Shown here in pieces: positions 38,702 through 50,286 of a stretch of DNA of 64,000 bases. The position numbers were made by a program, and so were the translations under genes. How positions within the stretch are numbered: position 1 is the first letter of the stretch; each line of letters begins with the position of its first letter. Below the pieces are notes generated by a model. It was not told where the DNA came from, made no database searches, and was given only the letters and a program-made list of their open reading frames with translations. This DNA comes from Prevotella sp. (lineage in GTDB: Bacteria > Bacteroidota > Bacteroidia > Bacteroidales > Bacteroidaceae): the NCBI GenBank assembly GCA_022641735.1, contig JALCDQ010000009.1:1-64000 (forward strand), given 5' to 3'.

Positions 38702-41700
38702 TTAGAATGTAACTTGAAGTCCAATTGACCAACTGCGAGTAATAGGATATGTACGTCCCCAAGTACCATAGCCAAGAGAGCCTTGTCCTTCATCCATTTC
38801 AGGGTCGATTGGCAAATTACCGCTACCCTTATGAATCAAACAGAGATTATTGACACTTCCGTAAATACGGAGTTTCTGGATATAAGCTTTCATGGTGAGA
38901 GCTTTCGGCAGAGTATAACCTAAAGTTATGTTCTTCAAACGCAGATAAGACATGTTTACCAAGTACTTTGTCTGAGGATAATAGTTGTGGCAGCCACCTT
39001 CAGAAGCAAGACCAACAACATTACCTGCATACTCATTACCAGGATATAGAGTTGGGAAGTCATTGCCCTGATTGATAGTATTCTGAGTTACCGTGAGCGT
39101 ATTATTAGCGATGGTGTAGTCATAAATATTATAACTTGTCTGGTTGTCATAGATAGCCAAGTCAGCTTCACGCATTTCTGGGAATACAAATGAAGACTGA
39201 GTCCACTCATCACGCTTGCCGACTCCTTGGAAGAAGAGGTCTAAGTCTAAGCCTTTATAATTGCCTCCGATATGGAAACTGTATTCATAACGTGGCATTG
39301 TGTTGCCGATAACCTTCAGGTCACCATGGTCTTCAAGGGTTCCCTTGCCGCCATCGATAACGCCATCACCGTTCAAATCCTTGTACTTAATGTCGCCAGG
39401 ACCATAGATGAAGTTCTCTGTCTGCAAACCTGTCTGGTCTGCTACACCTTTCTTATAGTTCCATCCTGTCAGCTGATTGTTGCTGATAATAGGACCATCG
39501 AAGTCATCTTCAGTGAAGTAGCGGTCGGTTTCAAAGCCCCAGATGTCACCCCATGTCTCACCTTCGTAAGCATAACTGACAGAGCCCGGATGGCCGATAA
39601 GCTTGGATTCATTGTTCCATTTGTGTACTTTCGTCTTAGAATCACCGATACTGAAGTTAAAGTATGCACCAAAATCTTTGGTAAACTGGTGACGGAGATT
39701 GAGAGTGAATTCCCATCCATTAGTGCGTAACTGACCTGCATTTGTATAAGGTGCACTGGCTCCAACACTTGAAGGAAGAGCTTTACCAGGAGCGAGCATG
39801 TCTTTAGTATCACGCTGATAGAGTTCAAAACTAGCTGTAATCTGGTCATTCAGGAAACCTAAATCAAGTCCCAAGTTAGTGGTGTTGATGCGTTCCCAAG
39901 AAAGAGAAGGTAATGTCCAGTCAGGCAAATCAAGCTCAGCAACCTTTGCGCCAGCACTTGAAAGCCAATGTACATAGCTCTGAGAGATAGTGCTGATGGT
40001 AGAAAGGAACATCCAGTCACCAACAGCTTCATTACCAATAGAACCATAAGAGAAACGCAACTTGACGTTGTCAACGATGTCTTTAATGCCTAATTTCTGC
40101 CAATAAGGCTCCTCACTGATGCGATAACCAGCAGAGAAAGATGGGAAGAATGCCCAACGGTCACCTGAAGGGAAGCGGGAAGAACCATCGTAACGTCCAT
40201 TCAACTCCAATAGATAGATGCCTTTATAGTCATAGTTGATACGGCCAAAGTAACCTGCTGATGCACGGTCACCTGTGCTACTGTCAATGGTGGCGTTCTT
40301 CAAGTCTCCATAAGCAAGGTTCAATTCAGGATATTCCTCTGAGTAGAGTTGCGTACGGCGTGCATAGAAGTAGTCACTGCTATAGTTCTCACCGTTCATA
40401 CCCAACATCACATTCAGATTGTGAACATCTGCAAAAGTATGAGCATAATTCAAATAAGCATTGGCAGTCCAACGGTTGCTCTTGAAATTATCACGACGAG
40501 CATTGGTCGTAGAAGGCTGTACAATATAACCAGGAGTTACTGCTGACCAGTTCATACCATAGACACTATGATTGCTCTGTTTGTAATTTTCATTCTCAAT
40601 GTCGTAAGTATAGTCTGCATTAAAGGTCAGGTCTTTTGTGATATTGGCCTTGACGTAAGCGTTCATACGCAGACGGTCGGTAGTATCAACAAAACGAGAA
40701 GCCTGTTTTTGCATGGCAATGACACGGAAATCTTCTCCATCGATGCTTCCTGAAGGAATGAAGAAAGAACCCCAGCGCCATAGATACTGGTAAATGTTGT
40801 TGTAAGCATTTGCACGAGAGAAGTGTGAACGCGTGAAGTTGAGGCGTGCACCAATCTGCAACCAGTCAGTGATATCGGTCTGCAAGTTCAGTGTTGCATT
40901 CATGCGCTCATGCTCTGCAGGATTGAAGGACATCTGGTCCTCTTTCTTGTTGTAGCCTACAGATGTATAGAAGGTTGTGCGCCCGCTTGCACCTGACAAA
41001 GAGATGTTGTGACTCTGTGAAGGAGCAGCATCCTGATACCAAATCCCAGCAATGTCATAGTTGGCATAATACATAGGTTGCTTTCCGTTGAAGCGGTAGT
41101 CGCCGACATTGGTGTCGCTTTGATAAGCTCTCATTTCACCGTAGCCAATCTTTGTATCGCCGTTTTCCTTAATCCATTCGTTGGCATAAGGAAGCAACTG
41201 GTCGAAGTACATACCGAACAATTCGACAGCATCAGAACCAGCGCGCTTCTTTGCGCGGATGGCAGCTTCAAGCTGTGTAGGTACATTCGGGAATCCTGGC
41301 AGATAAGTAGAGCCGTCCCATGCGAAGTTGTTGGTATAATCAATCTTGATGCGGTCGCCTTTCTTAGCGTTCTTCGTTGTAATCAAAATAACGCCGAATG
41401 CTGCACGCGTACCATATATAGAAGAAGCAGCTGCATCCTTCAGCACGCTGATGGAAGCAATATCATTGGCATTAATCATTGAAAGGTCGTCAACGGGTAC
41501 ACCATCCACTACGATGAATGGAGAGCTGGTCTGACTGTTACTCAAAGTTCCAAGACCGCGAATACGCAGTGTAGGCTCTGAGTTGATATCACCACTGGTG
41601 TTGAGGACGGTAAGTCCTGGCACTGCACCTTGCAATGCTTTGGTGACGTCCTGCTCTGGGCGTGAGGTAAGAGTCTTATCAAGGTCAACAGTAGAAACTG

Positions 41701-42085
41701 CGCCGGTAAGGTTAGCTTTCTTTTGAGCACCATATCCAACGACAACAACTTCGTCGAGTTGAGCATTATCTTCTTTCATGACAATGCGCATGTTGCCTTC
41801 AGGTTTAGTTACCACGGTCTTGTAGCCCAAGAAAGAGAATTGAAGTTTAGCATTGCTGCCAACTTCCAAAGAGAAGTTTCCATCAGCATCGGTCACTGTT
41901 CCCTTGGTGGTTCCAAGCTCTTGAACGAAAACGCCAACGATGGGTTGTCCGTTCTCATCGACAACAGTACCTTTTGCTAAATTCTCAGAAGAGCTCACTT
42001 CCTGCAGCACGCCAGCAGCGTAGACTTGTGTACTCATGGCACATGTCAATAAAAGCATGCACAGGAAAACTAAATGTTTCTTCAT
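38702..42085 (-). CDS. SusC/RagA family TonB-linked outer-membrane protein
   Basis: 'GTVVDENGQPIVGVFVQELGTTKGTVTDADGNFSLEV', 'DEVVVVGYGAQKKANLTGAVSTVD', plug 'ISVLKDAAASSIYGTRAAFGVILITTK'. Confidence 0.97.
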   Translation of the reverse strand: MKKHLVFLCMLLLTCAMSTQVYAAGVLQEVSSSENLAKGTVVDENGQPIVGVFVQELGTTKGTVTDADGNFSLEVGSNAKLQFSFLGYKTVVTKPEGNMRIVMKEDNAQLDEVVVVGYGAQKKANLTGAVSTVDLDKTLTSRPEQDVTKALQGAVPGLTVLNTSGDINSEPTLRIRGLGTLSNSQTSSPFIVVDGVPVDDLSMINANDIASISVLKDAAASSIYGTRAAFGVILITTKNAKKGDRIKIDYTNNFAWDGSTYLPGFPNVPTQLEAAIRAKKRAGSDAVELFGMYFDQLLPYANEWIKENGDTKIGYGEMRAYQSDTNVGDYRFNGKQPMYYANYDIAGIWYQDAAPSQSHNISLSGASGRTTFYTSVGYNKKEDQMSFNPAEHERMNATLNLQTDITDWLQIGARLNFTRSHFSRANAYNNIYQYLWRWGSFFIPSGSIDGEDFRVIAMQKQASRFVDTTDRLRMNAYVKANITKDLTFNADYTYDIENENYKQSNHSVYGMNWSAVTPGYIVQPSTTNARRDNFKSNRWTANAYLNYAHTFADVHNLNVMLGMNGENYSSDYFYARRTQLYSEEYPELNLAYGDLKNATIDSSTGDRASAGYFGRINYDYKGIYLLELNGRYDGSSRFPSGDRWAFFPSFSAGYRISEEPYWQKLGIKDIVDNVKLRFSYGSIGNEAVGDWMFLSTISTISQSYVHWLSSAGAKVAELDLPDWTLPSLSWERINTTNLGLDLGFLNDQITASFELYQRDTKDMLAPGKALPSSVGASAPYTNAGQLRTNGWEFTLNLRHQFTKDFGAYFNFSIGDSKTKVHKWNNESKLIGHPGSVSYAYEGETWGDIWGFETDRYFTEDDFDGPIISNNQLTGWNYKKGVADQTGLQTENFIYGPGDIKYKDLNGDGVIDGGKGTLEDHGDLKVIGNTMPRYEYSFHIGGNYKGLDLDLFFQGVGKRDEWTQSSFVFPEMREADLAIYDNQTSYNIYDYTIANNTLTVTQNTINQGNDFPTLYPGNEYAGNVVGLASEGGCHNYYPQTKYLVNMSYLRLKNITLGYTLPKALTMKAYIQKLRIYGSVNNLCLIHKGSGNLPIDPEMDEGQGSLGYGTWGRTYPITRSWSIGLQVTF

Positions 42086-42433
42086 AAGCTTTGTTTTTTA
42101 ATGATTGGTGTATAAATTTATTTATTTAGGTTACATGAGGAATTTCTTGTGGCAATTAAATAGGTTCCGTACAAATGGCTTTTCTCTCCTTGCCGAAAGA
42201 AGGTATCGATCATTTTATCTCAAAAGCTAATATTTTCCATAATTTTCGTGTCTTACAAATGACAACTGCAAATATAAGCAATATTTTTCAAACATGAACA
42301 CATTTTTAATATTTTTATGTATTATGAACATAAATTTATAATAAATGCTTTGATTATTTGTTTAAAGAACTTAACAATATTGCCATTATCTGCCCTGAAA
42401 ATGGTATAAATGGAGCGAAAAGCATAGAATAAA

Positions 42434-43273
42434 TTATGGAATTAACGCATGATAATAGATGAGACCTTCCATAGAGCGGTCGCGAATTTCATCGACTTCG
42501 ATGTCAAACTCCTTGGCTACGCGCCGCAATTCGATGGCAAACTTGGAGGCAGCGAGGCCTACAAAGCGCACTTTGCAATCCTGATACTGATATTGACAGA
42601 CGTTGCGCGTAAAGAAGTTTCTCAAGTTCTTGGTGATGAGTTCTTCCACATAGGAATTTGAAACGTAATCCGCAAGGAAATAGCCTATTTGCGCAAGGAA
42701 TCGGTTAGGTAAGGGCTTATTGTAAACTTCCGTAAGAACATCGTCAGGATTGATGGACGTCTGGCGCATGAAAACCTCCGCTAAGTCTTCTGGAATAAGG
42801 CCTTTCACGTAGTCGGAAAGAAACATTTTGCCCAATGCGGCAGCACTGCCTTCATCGCCAAAGATATAACCGCCGGCCCTGACGTGCTTCTGAATATTCT
42901 CCCCGTCGTAATAGCAAGAGTTGGAGCCAGTTCCGAGAATGCAGGCGATGCCCGCCTCATTATTAAATAAGGACCTAGCGGCAGCGAGCAAATCGCTCTC
43001 TACAACCGTGTGAGAACGAAACTGCGTGGTGAGCGAAGCCTTGACAATATTGCCCCTTGCCTCATTGTTACATCCGGCACCATAATAATAGATTTTATCA
43101 TATCTGTGCTTGAAGTAATCTTCGGGTAAGCCAAGTCGGATGACTCGGCTGATTTCCCGGCGTGTCTGGAAGAAAGGATTTATGCCTGCCGTCGTTGCCT
43201 TGGCGATAATGTTTTGATGCTCGACTATTGCCCAATCAGTCTTAGTGGAGCTGCTATCAGCTATCATGTTCAT
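42434..43273 (-). CDS. Second BadF/BadG-family amino-sugar kinase (N-acetylglucosamine/MurNAc kinase-like)
   Basis: 'MIADSSSTKTDWAIVE', 'CILGTGSNSCYYDGENI', 'GYIFGDEGSAAALGK'; paralogue of 24191-25042. Confidence 0.88.
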   Translation of the reverse strand: MNMIADSSSTKTDWAIVEHQNIIAKATTAGINPFFQTRREISRVIRLGLPEDYFKHRYDKIYYYGAGCNNEARGNIVKASLTTQFRSHTVVESDLLAAARSLFNNEAGIACILGTGSNSCYYDGENIQKHVRAGGYIFGDEGSAAALGKMFLSDYVKGLIPEDLAEVFMRQTSINPDDVLTEVYNKPLPNRFLAQIGYFLADYVSNSYVEELITKNLRNFFTRNVCQYQYQDCKVRFVGLAASKFAIELRRVAKEFDIEVDEIRDRSMEGLIYYHALIP

Positions 43274-43538
43274 AATGCGAAAGATTAAAGTCGGTCCTTA
43301 GTCATTGTTCACAAAGTTAGAAAAAATAATTTTAACTTGCAACTTTTTTACGACTTAATTACATTTTTTAATATTATAAGTTGTTCACTTTTGCGCAATT
43401 TTCCTCTCTTTTGGCCAATAATGGCCTTCCAAAAGATGGTAAGAGGACAAAGAGGGGATAAGCCCTGAAAAAGTAATCAGTATCTGAAAACTTGGCTTCT
43501 GATGAATGAAAGAAGCCTAATCAATCATTGGAAGCCTT

Positions 43539-43711
43539 GTAAAAGATGATTGTTTACATTTGTTTTCCTATCGAAAACAGCGTGTTTCTCTATGGAAAAC
43601 AGTCTGTTTTTCTATGGAAAACAAATTGTGCCAGTCGATTGGTACTGTTCATTACAGTATCTGGTACTGACCTTCCCAACGATTGGTATTAGCCGCTCCA
43701 ATCGTTGGAAA
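43539..43711. repeat. 22-nt-period palindromic repeat array D (8 units in exact register)
   Basis: GTAAAAGATGATTGTTTAC-att-TGTTTTCCTATCGAAAACA-gcg-TGTTTCTCTATGGAAAACA-gtc-TGTTTTTCTATGGAAAACA-aat-TGTGCCAGTCGATTGGTAC-tgt-TCATTACAGTATCTGGTAC-tga-CCTTCCCAACGATTGGTAT-tag-CCGCTCCAATCGTTGGAAA. Confidence 0.9.
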
Positions 43712-43946
43712 CATTCCGAAAATACGCTTTCTGCCTGTCCGTTTGCTCTTGCATTTGCATCATTCCTATATATTTTGAGATGTCTGTCATTATCTCCTTT
43801 TTGTCAGTCATTCAATTTGCGCCGATTTGCGCCATATTGGCATAACTTCTCTTTTTGAATGTTCGGAAAACCCGAAAATGCACGTTAAATACAATTAAAT
43901 GCATCAGAAAAATTTTAAAAGCCGTTCAGATGTGGATTTTTATTAC

Positions 43947-43954
43947 TAAATTTG
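43947..43954 (+). promoter_or_regulatory. Bacteroidota -7 element (TAAATTTG) upstream of guaB
   Basis: TAAATTTG ~28 nt before the guaB ATG. Confidence 0.5.
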
Positions 43955-43972
43955 CACGCAATAAATTTCTAA

Positions 43973-45466
<1,494 letters not shown>

Positions 45467-45472
45467 TTAAAG

Positions 45473-46906
45473 ATGAAAAGAATGAAATCGACGATATTGC
45501 TGTCAGCCCTGCTTCTTTGTGGCAGTGCGGCTTATGCTCAAGATGATCCGACGATTATGACCATCAATGGGAAACCTGTCAGTCGCTCGGAATTTGAGTA
45601 TTCATACAACAAAAACAATACGGAAAGTGTAATTGATAAGAAGAGTGTCGAAGAATATGTTGACCTATTTATTAATTACAAGTTGAAGGTTGAGGCTGCC
45701 GAGGCTGCTCATCTCGACACAATGAAGTCGTTTCAGAAAGAATTCGCAACCTATCGCGACCAGCAGATACGCCCTGCTATGATTACAGATGCTGACGTTG
45801 AGCAGGAAGCGAAGAGAATATATAAGGAAGCACAGGAAAGATGTGACAAGGGTGGTGGACTTGTAAAGCCTGCTCATATCCTCGTGATGATGAAGCAGAA
45901 AGCCACTGGCGATGAGATGCGGGCAGCCAAGTTGCGTATCGATTCCATATATTCAGCTCTCCAAAAGGGTGCTGATTTTGCCATGCTTGCTAAGAAATGC
46001 TCTGACGATAAGGGCTCTGCTGCTAATGGAGGAGAGCTGCCTTGGATAGAAAAGGGTCAGACTTTGAAGGAATTTGAAGAGCAGGTCTTCTCGATGAAGC
46101 CTGGTGAATTGAGCAAGCCTTTCGAGTCTCCTGCCGGCTGGCATATCGTGCTGTTGAAGGCAAAGCGCAACTTCTTCCCTTATGACTCCTTGCGCTCGGA
46201 TATCCTGAGGTATATTGACCAACGCGGACTTCGTGAGAAAATCATCGATGACAAGTTGGATTCTTTGGCCAAGAAGGCCTCTGTGAAGACTACTCCAGCT
46301 GAAATCCTCAATGCAAAAAAAGAGGAAATGGAGGCAAAAGACACCAATCTGAAATACCTTATCCAAGAGTATCACGATGGCCTTTTGCTCTATGAAATCA
46401 GCAATCGCACCGTATGGGATAAGGCTGCTAAAGATGAGGCAGGACTTGAAAATTATTTCAAGAAGAACAAGAAGAAGTATCGTTGGGATGAGCCTCGCTT
46501 CAAGGGAATAGCTTATCATGTAAAGGATAAGGCCGATGTGAAGGCTGTGAGGAATGCGGTGAAAAACATCCCATTTGACAAATGGGCAGAGCAACTCCGC
46601 AAGACATTCAACAACGACAGTATCCTTCGCATCCGTGTGGAGAAAGGTATTTTTAAGAAAGGTGACAATGCATTAGTCGATAGAGAAATCTTCAAGACTG
46701 GTGCAGAGGCAAAACCGATGAAAGATTATCCGATAGATGCTGTTTATGGCAAGGAACTCACCGCTCCAAAGGAGATGGAAGACGTGCGCTCACAAGTGCT
46801 GTCAGACTATCAGGAAGCTTTGGAGAAAGAGTGGGTGGAGGGCCTGCGCAAGCAGTATTCTGTGAAAGTGAATGAAGATGTATTGAAAACCGTAAATAAA
46901 CATTAG
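45473..46906 (+). CDS. Peptidylprolyl isomerase (parvulin/SurA-like), periplasmic
   Basis: Signal peptide, PPIC domain 'ILVMMKQKA...ADFAMLAKKCSDDKGSAANGGELPWIEKGQ...FSMKPGELSKPFESPAGWHIVLL'. Confidence 0.9.
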   Translation: MKRMKSTILLSALLLCGSAAYAQDDPTIMTINGKPVSRSEFEYSYNKNNTESVIDKKSVEEYVDLFINYKLKVEAAEAAHLDTMKSFQKEFATYRDQQIRPAMITDADVEQEAKRIYKEAQERCDKGGGLVKPAHILVMMKQKATGDEMRAAKLRIDSIYSALQKGADFAMLAKKCSDDKGSAANGGELPWIEKGQTLKEFEEQVFSMKPGELSKPFESPAGWHIVLLKAKRNFFPYDSLRSDILRYIDQRGLREKIIDDKLDSLAKKASVKTTPAEILNAKKEEMEAKDTNLKYLIQEYHDGLLLYEISNRTVWDKAAKDEAGLENYFKKNKKKYRWDEPRFKGIAYHVKDKADVKAVRNAVKNIPFDKWAEQLRKTFNNDSILRIRVEKGIFKKGDNALVDREIFKTGAEAKPMKDYPIDAVYGKELTAPKEMEDVRSQVLSDYQEALEKEWVEGLRKQYSVKVNEDVLKTVNKH

Positions 46907-46909
46907 AAA

Positions 46910-48343
46910 ATGAATAAAGGTTATAAGATATTTTTTGGCTTTGTGGCATTGCTGCTGCTCATTGGTGGAAATGCAAGGGCTTTCAGAAGCTTGTCTTCTC
47001 CTGTAAAGAACGACACGACAAAGGTGGCTAAAGAGGCTGAAGCTCCTGAATCCTCCATCGTTGATGAGGTGATTTGGGTAGTTGGTGATGAGCCTATCCT
47101 GAAGTCGGATGTTGAGGCTTTGCGTCTTCAATCTGAAGCAGAGAACGTCAAATGGGCGGGAGATCCGGATTGCTCCATCCCTGAAAACATAGCTGTGCAG
47201 AAGCTTTATCTTCATCAGGCAGCCATCGACTCTATTGAAGTTTCGGAATCGGATGTGACCAGTAGAATTGACCAACAGATTAACTATTGGATTTCCATGG
47301 CTGGTTCAAAGGAAAAACTGGAGGAATGGCGTAATCAGAGCATTTCTCAAATGCGTCTGCAGATGCACGATGATTTCAAAAATCAGCTGGTAATCGAAAA
47401 GATGCGTCAGGAATTAGTGAAAGATATTGCTGTCACACCAGGTGATGTGCGCAAGTATTTTGAAAGCGTTCCAGCCGACAGTGTTCCTTTTGTGCCTACC
47501 GAAGTGGAAGTCGAAATCATTACCCATCAGCCAAAGGTATCACAGGAAGAAATCAATAGAGTGAAGGACCAGTTACGTAGTTACACCAATAGAGTAATGA
47601 CGGGAGAAACTTCATTTGCCGCATTGGCTCGTCTATATTCTGAAGATGGCTCTGCCCGTCAAGGTGGTGAGATGGACTATGTGGGTAGAGGTATGCTCGA
47701 CCCTAACTTTGCCAACGTGGCATTCAACCTGACTGACCCTAAGAAAATATCAAAGATTGTGGAGACGGAATTCGGTTATCATATCATACAGTTGATTGAT
47801 AAGCGCGGAGATAAAATCAAAGTGCGCCATATTCTGCTCAAGCCCCATATTACCGATGCTGCCCTGAAAGAGACGAAAAACCGTATGGACTCGATTGCAG
47901 ATGAAATCAAAGCCGGTAAATACACCTTTGAGAATGCAGCAACTTATGTTTCTGATGATAAAGAAACCAAAAATAATCACGGTCTGATGGCATATTTTGA
48001 CCAAGAAACTCAAACGAGAACCTCAAAATTTGAGATGAAGAATCTGCCCACAGAGATTGCCCGTCAGGTGGAAAAAATGAAAGTGGGAGATGTTTCTTCG
48101 GCTTTTCAGATGATTAATGATAAAGGAAAAACCGTTTTGGCAGTCATCAAACTGAAGAGCAGAACGGAAGGTCATAAGGCTAATATGACGGAGGATTTCC
48201 AGGTGATGAAGAATGTAGTCCTCTCCAAAGAGCGGGACAAGGTTTTGCATAATTGGGTAGTGGATAAGATAAAGCATACTTATGTCTGGATGAATCCAAG
48301 GTATAAGAATTGCAATTATGAGTATCAAGGATGGGTTAAATGA
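46910..48343 (+). CDS. Peptidylprolyl isomerase, SurA-like
   Basis: SurA_N-like 'VDEVIWVVGDEPILKSDVEALRLQ' and parvulin 'TSFAALARLYSEDGSARQGGEMDYVGRGML'. Confidence 0.9.
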   Translation: MNKGYKIFFGFVALLLLIGGNARAFRSLSSPVKNDTTKVAKEAEAPESSIVDEVIWVVGDEPILKSDVEALRLQSEAENVKWAGDPDCSIPENIAVQKLYLHQAAIDSIEVSESDVTSRIDQQINYWISMAGSKEKLEEWRNQSISQMRLQMHDDFKNQLVIEKMRQELVKDIAVTPGDVRKYFESVPADSVPFVPTEVEVEIITHQPKVSQEEINRVKDQLRSYTNRVMTGETSFAALARLYSEDGSARQGGEMDYVGRGMLDPNFANVAFNLTDPKKISKIVETEFGYHIIQLIDKRGDKIKVRHILLKPHITDAALKETKNRMDSIADEIKAGKYTFENAATYVSDDKETKNNHGLMAYFDQETQTRTSKFEMKNLPTEIARQVEKMKVGDVSSAFQMINDKGKTVLAVIKLKSRTEGHKANMTEDFQVMKNVVLSKERDKVLHNWVVDKIKHTYVWMNPRYKNCNYEYQGWVK

Positions 48344-49998
48344 CACCGGAAAACAACATAAAACAGTATATCCTTGGGCATAGAATCTCGCTGATAGTGG
48401 TTCTATGCCTTTTTGGCCTATGCATCCAATCAAGCATCACGCCAAGAAAAAAACGGCGGAAAACAGATGAAAGAGTGTATCTGATTCATTCTGATGAATT
48501 GAGATACGACCAATTCGGAAACAATCCAGAGGCTCAAATTGTGAAAGGACACGTGCAATTTACTCATCAAGGAGCGCATTTATGGTGTGATAGTGCCTAT
48601 TTCTATCAAGTGTCCAACTCTGTGAAAGCTTTTGGACATGTGCGCTTCAAGCAGGGAGATACCCTATCGCTTACTTGTGATTATGCAGATTATGATGGTC
48701 AGGAACAGAAGATGGCGGCACGCAAGAATGTTGTATTGACGCATAGACGTCAGGTCCTTCATACGGATAGTTTGAATTTTGACCGTCTTTACAATTATGC
48801 TTATTTCTTTGAAGGCGGAACTTTGACGGATGCCAAGGATAAACTTGTTTCTGATTGGGGAGAGTATCACATGGATACCCGGCAGGCTGTGTTCTATTTT
48901 AAGGTAAAAATGAAAACCGCTGATAGGCTGATAACAACGGATACCTTATATTATGATATGGCCAAGTCGATGGCTCATGTGGTAGGCCCACACTCAAAAA
49001 TCACAACCAATACGAGTGTTGTAAACACTTCTGATGCTTATTATAACACCAAAACAGATAAGGCAAAACTTTATGGACGTTCCACATTGGTTGATAAGCA
49101 GAAGCAGATAACCGGTGATACTCTTCTCTATGTAAAGAATGGGGATAGCTATGGTTATGGCCGTGTGGTCTATATTGACAAGGAAAACAAGAATTCTCTT
49201 CTTTGTGATAAGCTTAAATATAATGAGAAAACTGGGAATGGCTATGCCACTAAGCATGCTTTGCTAAAGGATTATTCGCAAGGTCCTGACACCCTTTTTG
49301 CTCATGCTGATTCCATAAAACTGTTTACCTTTAATATCAATACAGATTCCATTTATCGTAAGGTGCATTGTTATAATAAGGTACGCGCGTATAGGACGGA
49401 TGTTCAAGCCGTTTGTGATTCTCTTGTCTTCAACTCTAAAGACTCCTGTATGACCATGTATAAAGACCCTATTGTATGGAATGGAGGCCGGCAAATCTTG
49501 GGAGAGGTCATCAAAGTGTACTCAAACGATTCCACTATACGGAAGGCAGAGATAATCGGTCAGGCCCTTTCCATTGAGCAAATGCCTGATTCTATTCATT
49601 ATAATCAGATTTCCTCAAAAGACATGAATGCCTATTTTATACAAGGAAAAATAAGGGAAGCCGAGTCAATAGGCAATGTGAGGTCTGTTTATTATCCTGT
49701 GGATGACAAGGATACTAGTATGATAGGACTGAACTATCTGGAAACAGATACCATGAGGATGTATTTGAATCCAGAGCGGAAGCTAGACCATATATGGACT
49801 TGTAAATTCACATCTACCCTTTATCCGATGACTCAAATCCCACCTGAAAAGGAAAAGTTGGATGCCTTTGCATGGTTTGATTACATCAGACCAATAGACA
49901 AATTCGACATTTTCAATTGGCGAGGAAAAGGTAAAGACAAGAGTTTGAAAGTTATCAAGCGGCGTGAAGCCCCATTACAACATTTGAATTCACGATGA
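48340..49998 (+). CDS. OstA/LptA-like periplasmic protein
   Basis: Repeating 'VKGHVQFTHQGAHLWCDSAYFYQVSNSVKAFGHVRFKQGDTLSLTCDYADYDG' beta-jellyroll pattern of OstA-like domain. Confidence 0.85.
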   Translation: MTPENNIKQYILGHRISLIVVLCLFGLCIQSSITPRKKRRKTDERVYLIHSDELRYDQFGNNPEAQIVKGHVQFTHQGAHLWCDSAYFYQVSNSVKAFGHVRFKQGDTLSLTCDYADYDGQEQKMAARKNVVLTHRRQVLHTDSLNFDRLYNYAYFFEGGTLTDAKDKLVSDWGEYHMDTRQAVFYFKVKMKTADRLITTDTLYYDMAKSMAHVVGPHSKITTNTSVVNTSDAYYNTKTDKAKLYGRSTLVDKQKQITGDTLLYVKNGDSYGYGRVVYIDKENKNSLLCDKLKYNEKTGNGYATKHALLKDYSQGPDTLFAHADSIKLFTFNINTDSIYRKVHCYNKVRAYRTDVQAVCDSLVFNSKDSCMTMYKDPIVWNGGRQILGEVIKVYSNDSTIRKAEIIGQALSIEQMPDSIHYNQISSKDMNAYFIQGKIREAESIGNVRSVYYPVDDKDTSMIGLNYLETDTMRMYLNPERKLDHIWTCKFTSTLYPMTQIPPEKEKLDAFAWFDYIRPIDKFDIFNWRGKGKDKSLKVIKRREAPLQHLNSR

Positions 49999-50282
49999 AA
50001 TATTTTGGAAGTAGACGTCCTCAAGGTTTTCATCACACGTTTCTCTATGTGGATGAGCATAAAGATAATGTCCGTAAGGTGGAAGAGCGTGCTCGCAAGG
50101 AGCTTGGAATGGATAACAGCCAAGACTCTCCTTCGGAAGGATTGCGTGGAACATTTTTTCGGGTGACACAACAGAAGAGGCAGAAACGCAATCAATTTCA
50201 ATCAATGTTCTTGATAGTGCTCTTCCCGCTTATTATTATTCTGCTATTGGTGTTTATTTGCTATATCTTGACAAGAAGTTAG
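49995..50282 (+). CDS. Small conserved C-terminally anchored membrane protein
   Basis: 95 aa, basic N-terminus, one C-terminal TM '[22 protein letters not shown]'; overlaps OstA stop and abuts mutL. Confidence 0.75.
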   Translation: MKYFGSRRPQGFHHTFLYVDEHKDNVRKVEERARKELGMDNSQDSPSEGLRGTFFRVTQQKRQKRNQFQSMFLIVLFPLIIILLLVFICYILTRS

Positions 50283-50286
50283 GAAG

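Noticed and set aside
38702-42085. Possible frameshift or pseudogene in the SusC gene
   Set aside because: A single uninterrupted 1127-aa frame from signal peptide to the C-terminal barrel strand (ending ...SIGLQVTF).
43539-43711. Transposon terminal repeats or phage attachment site
   Set aside because: No transposase or integrase gene, no target-site duplication seen and the internal 22-nt periodicity is not expected for such elements.
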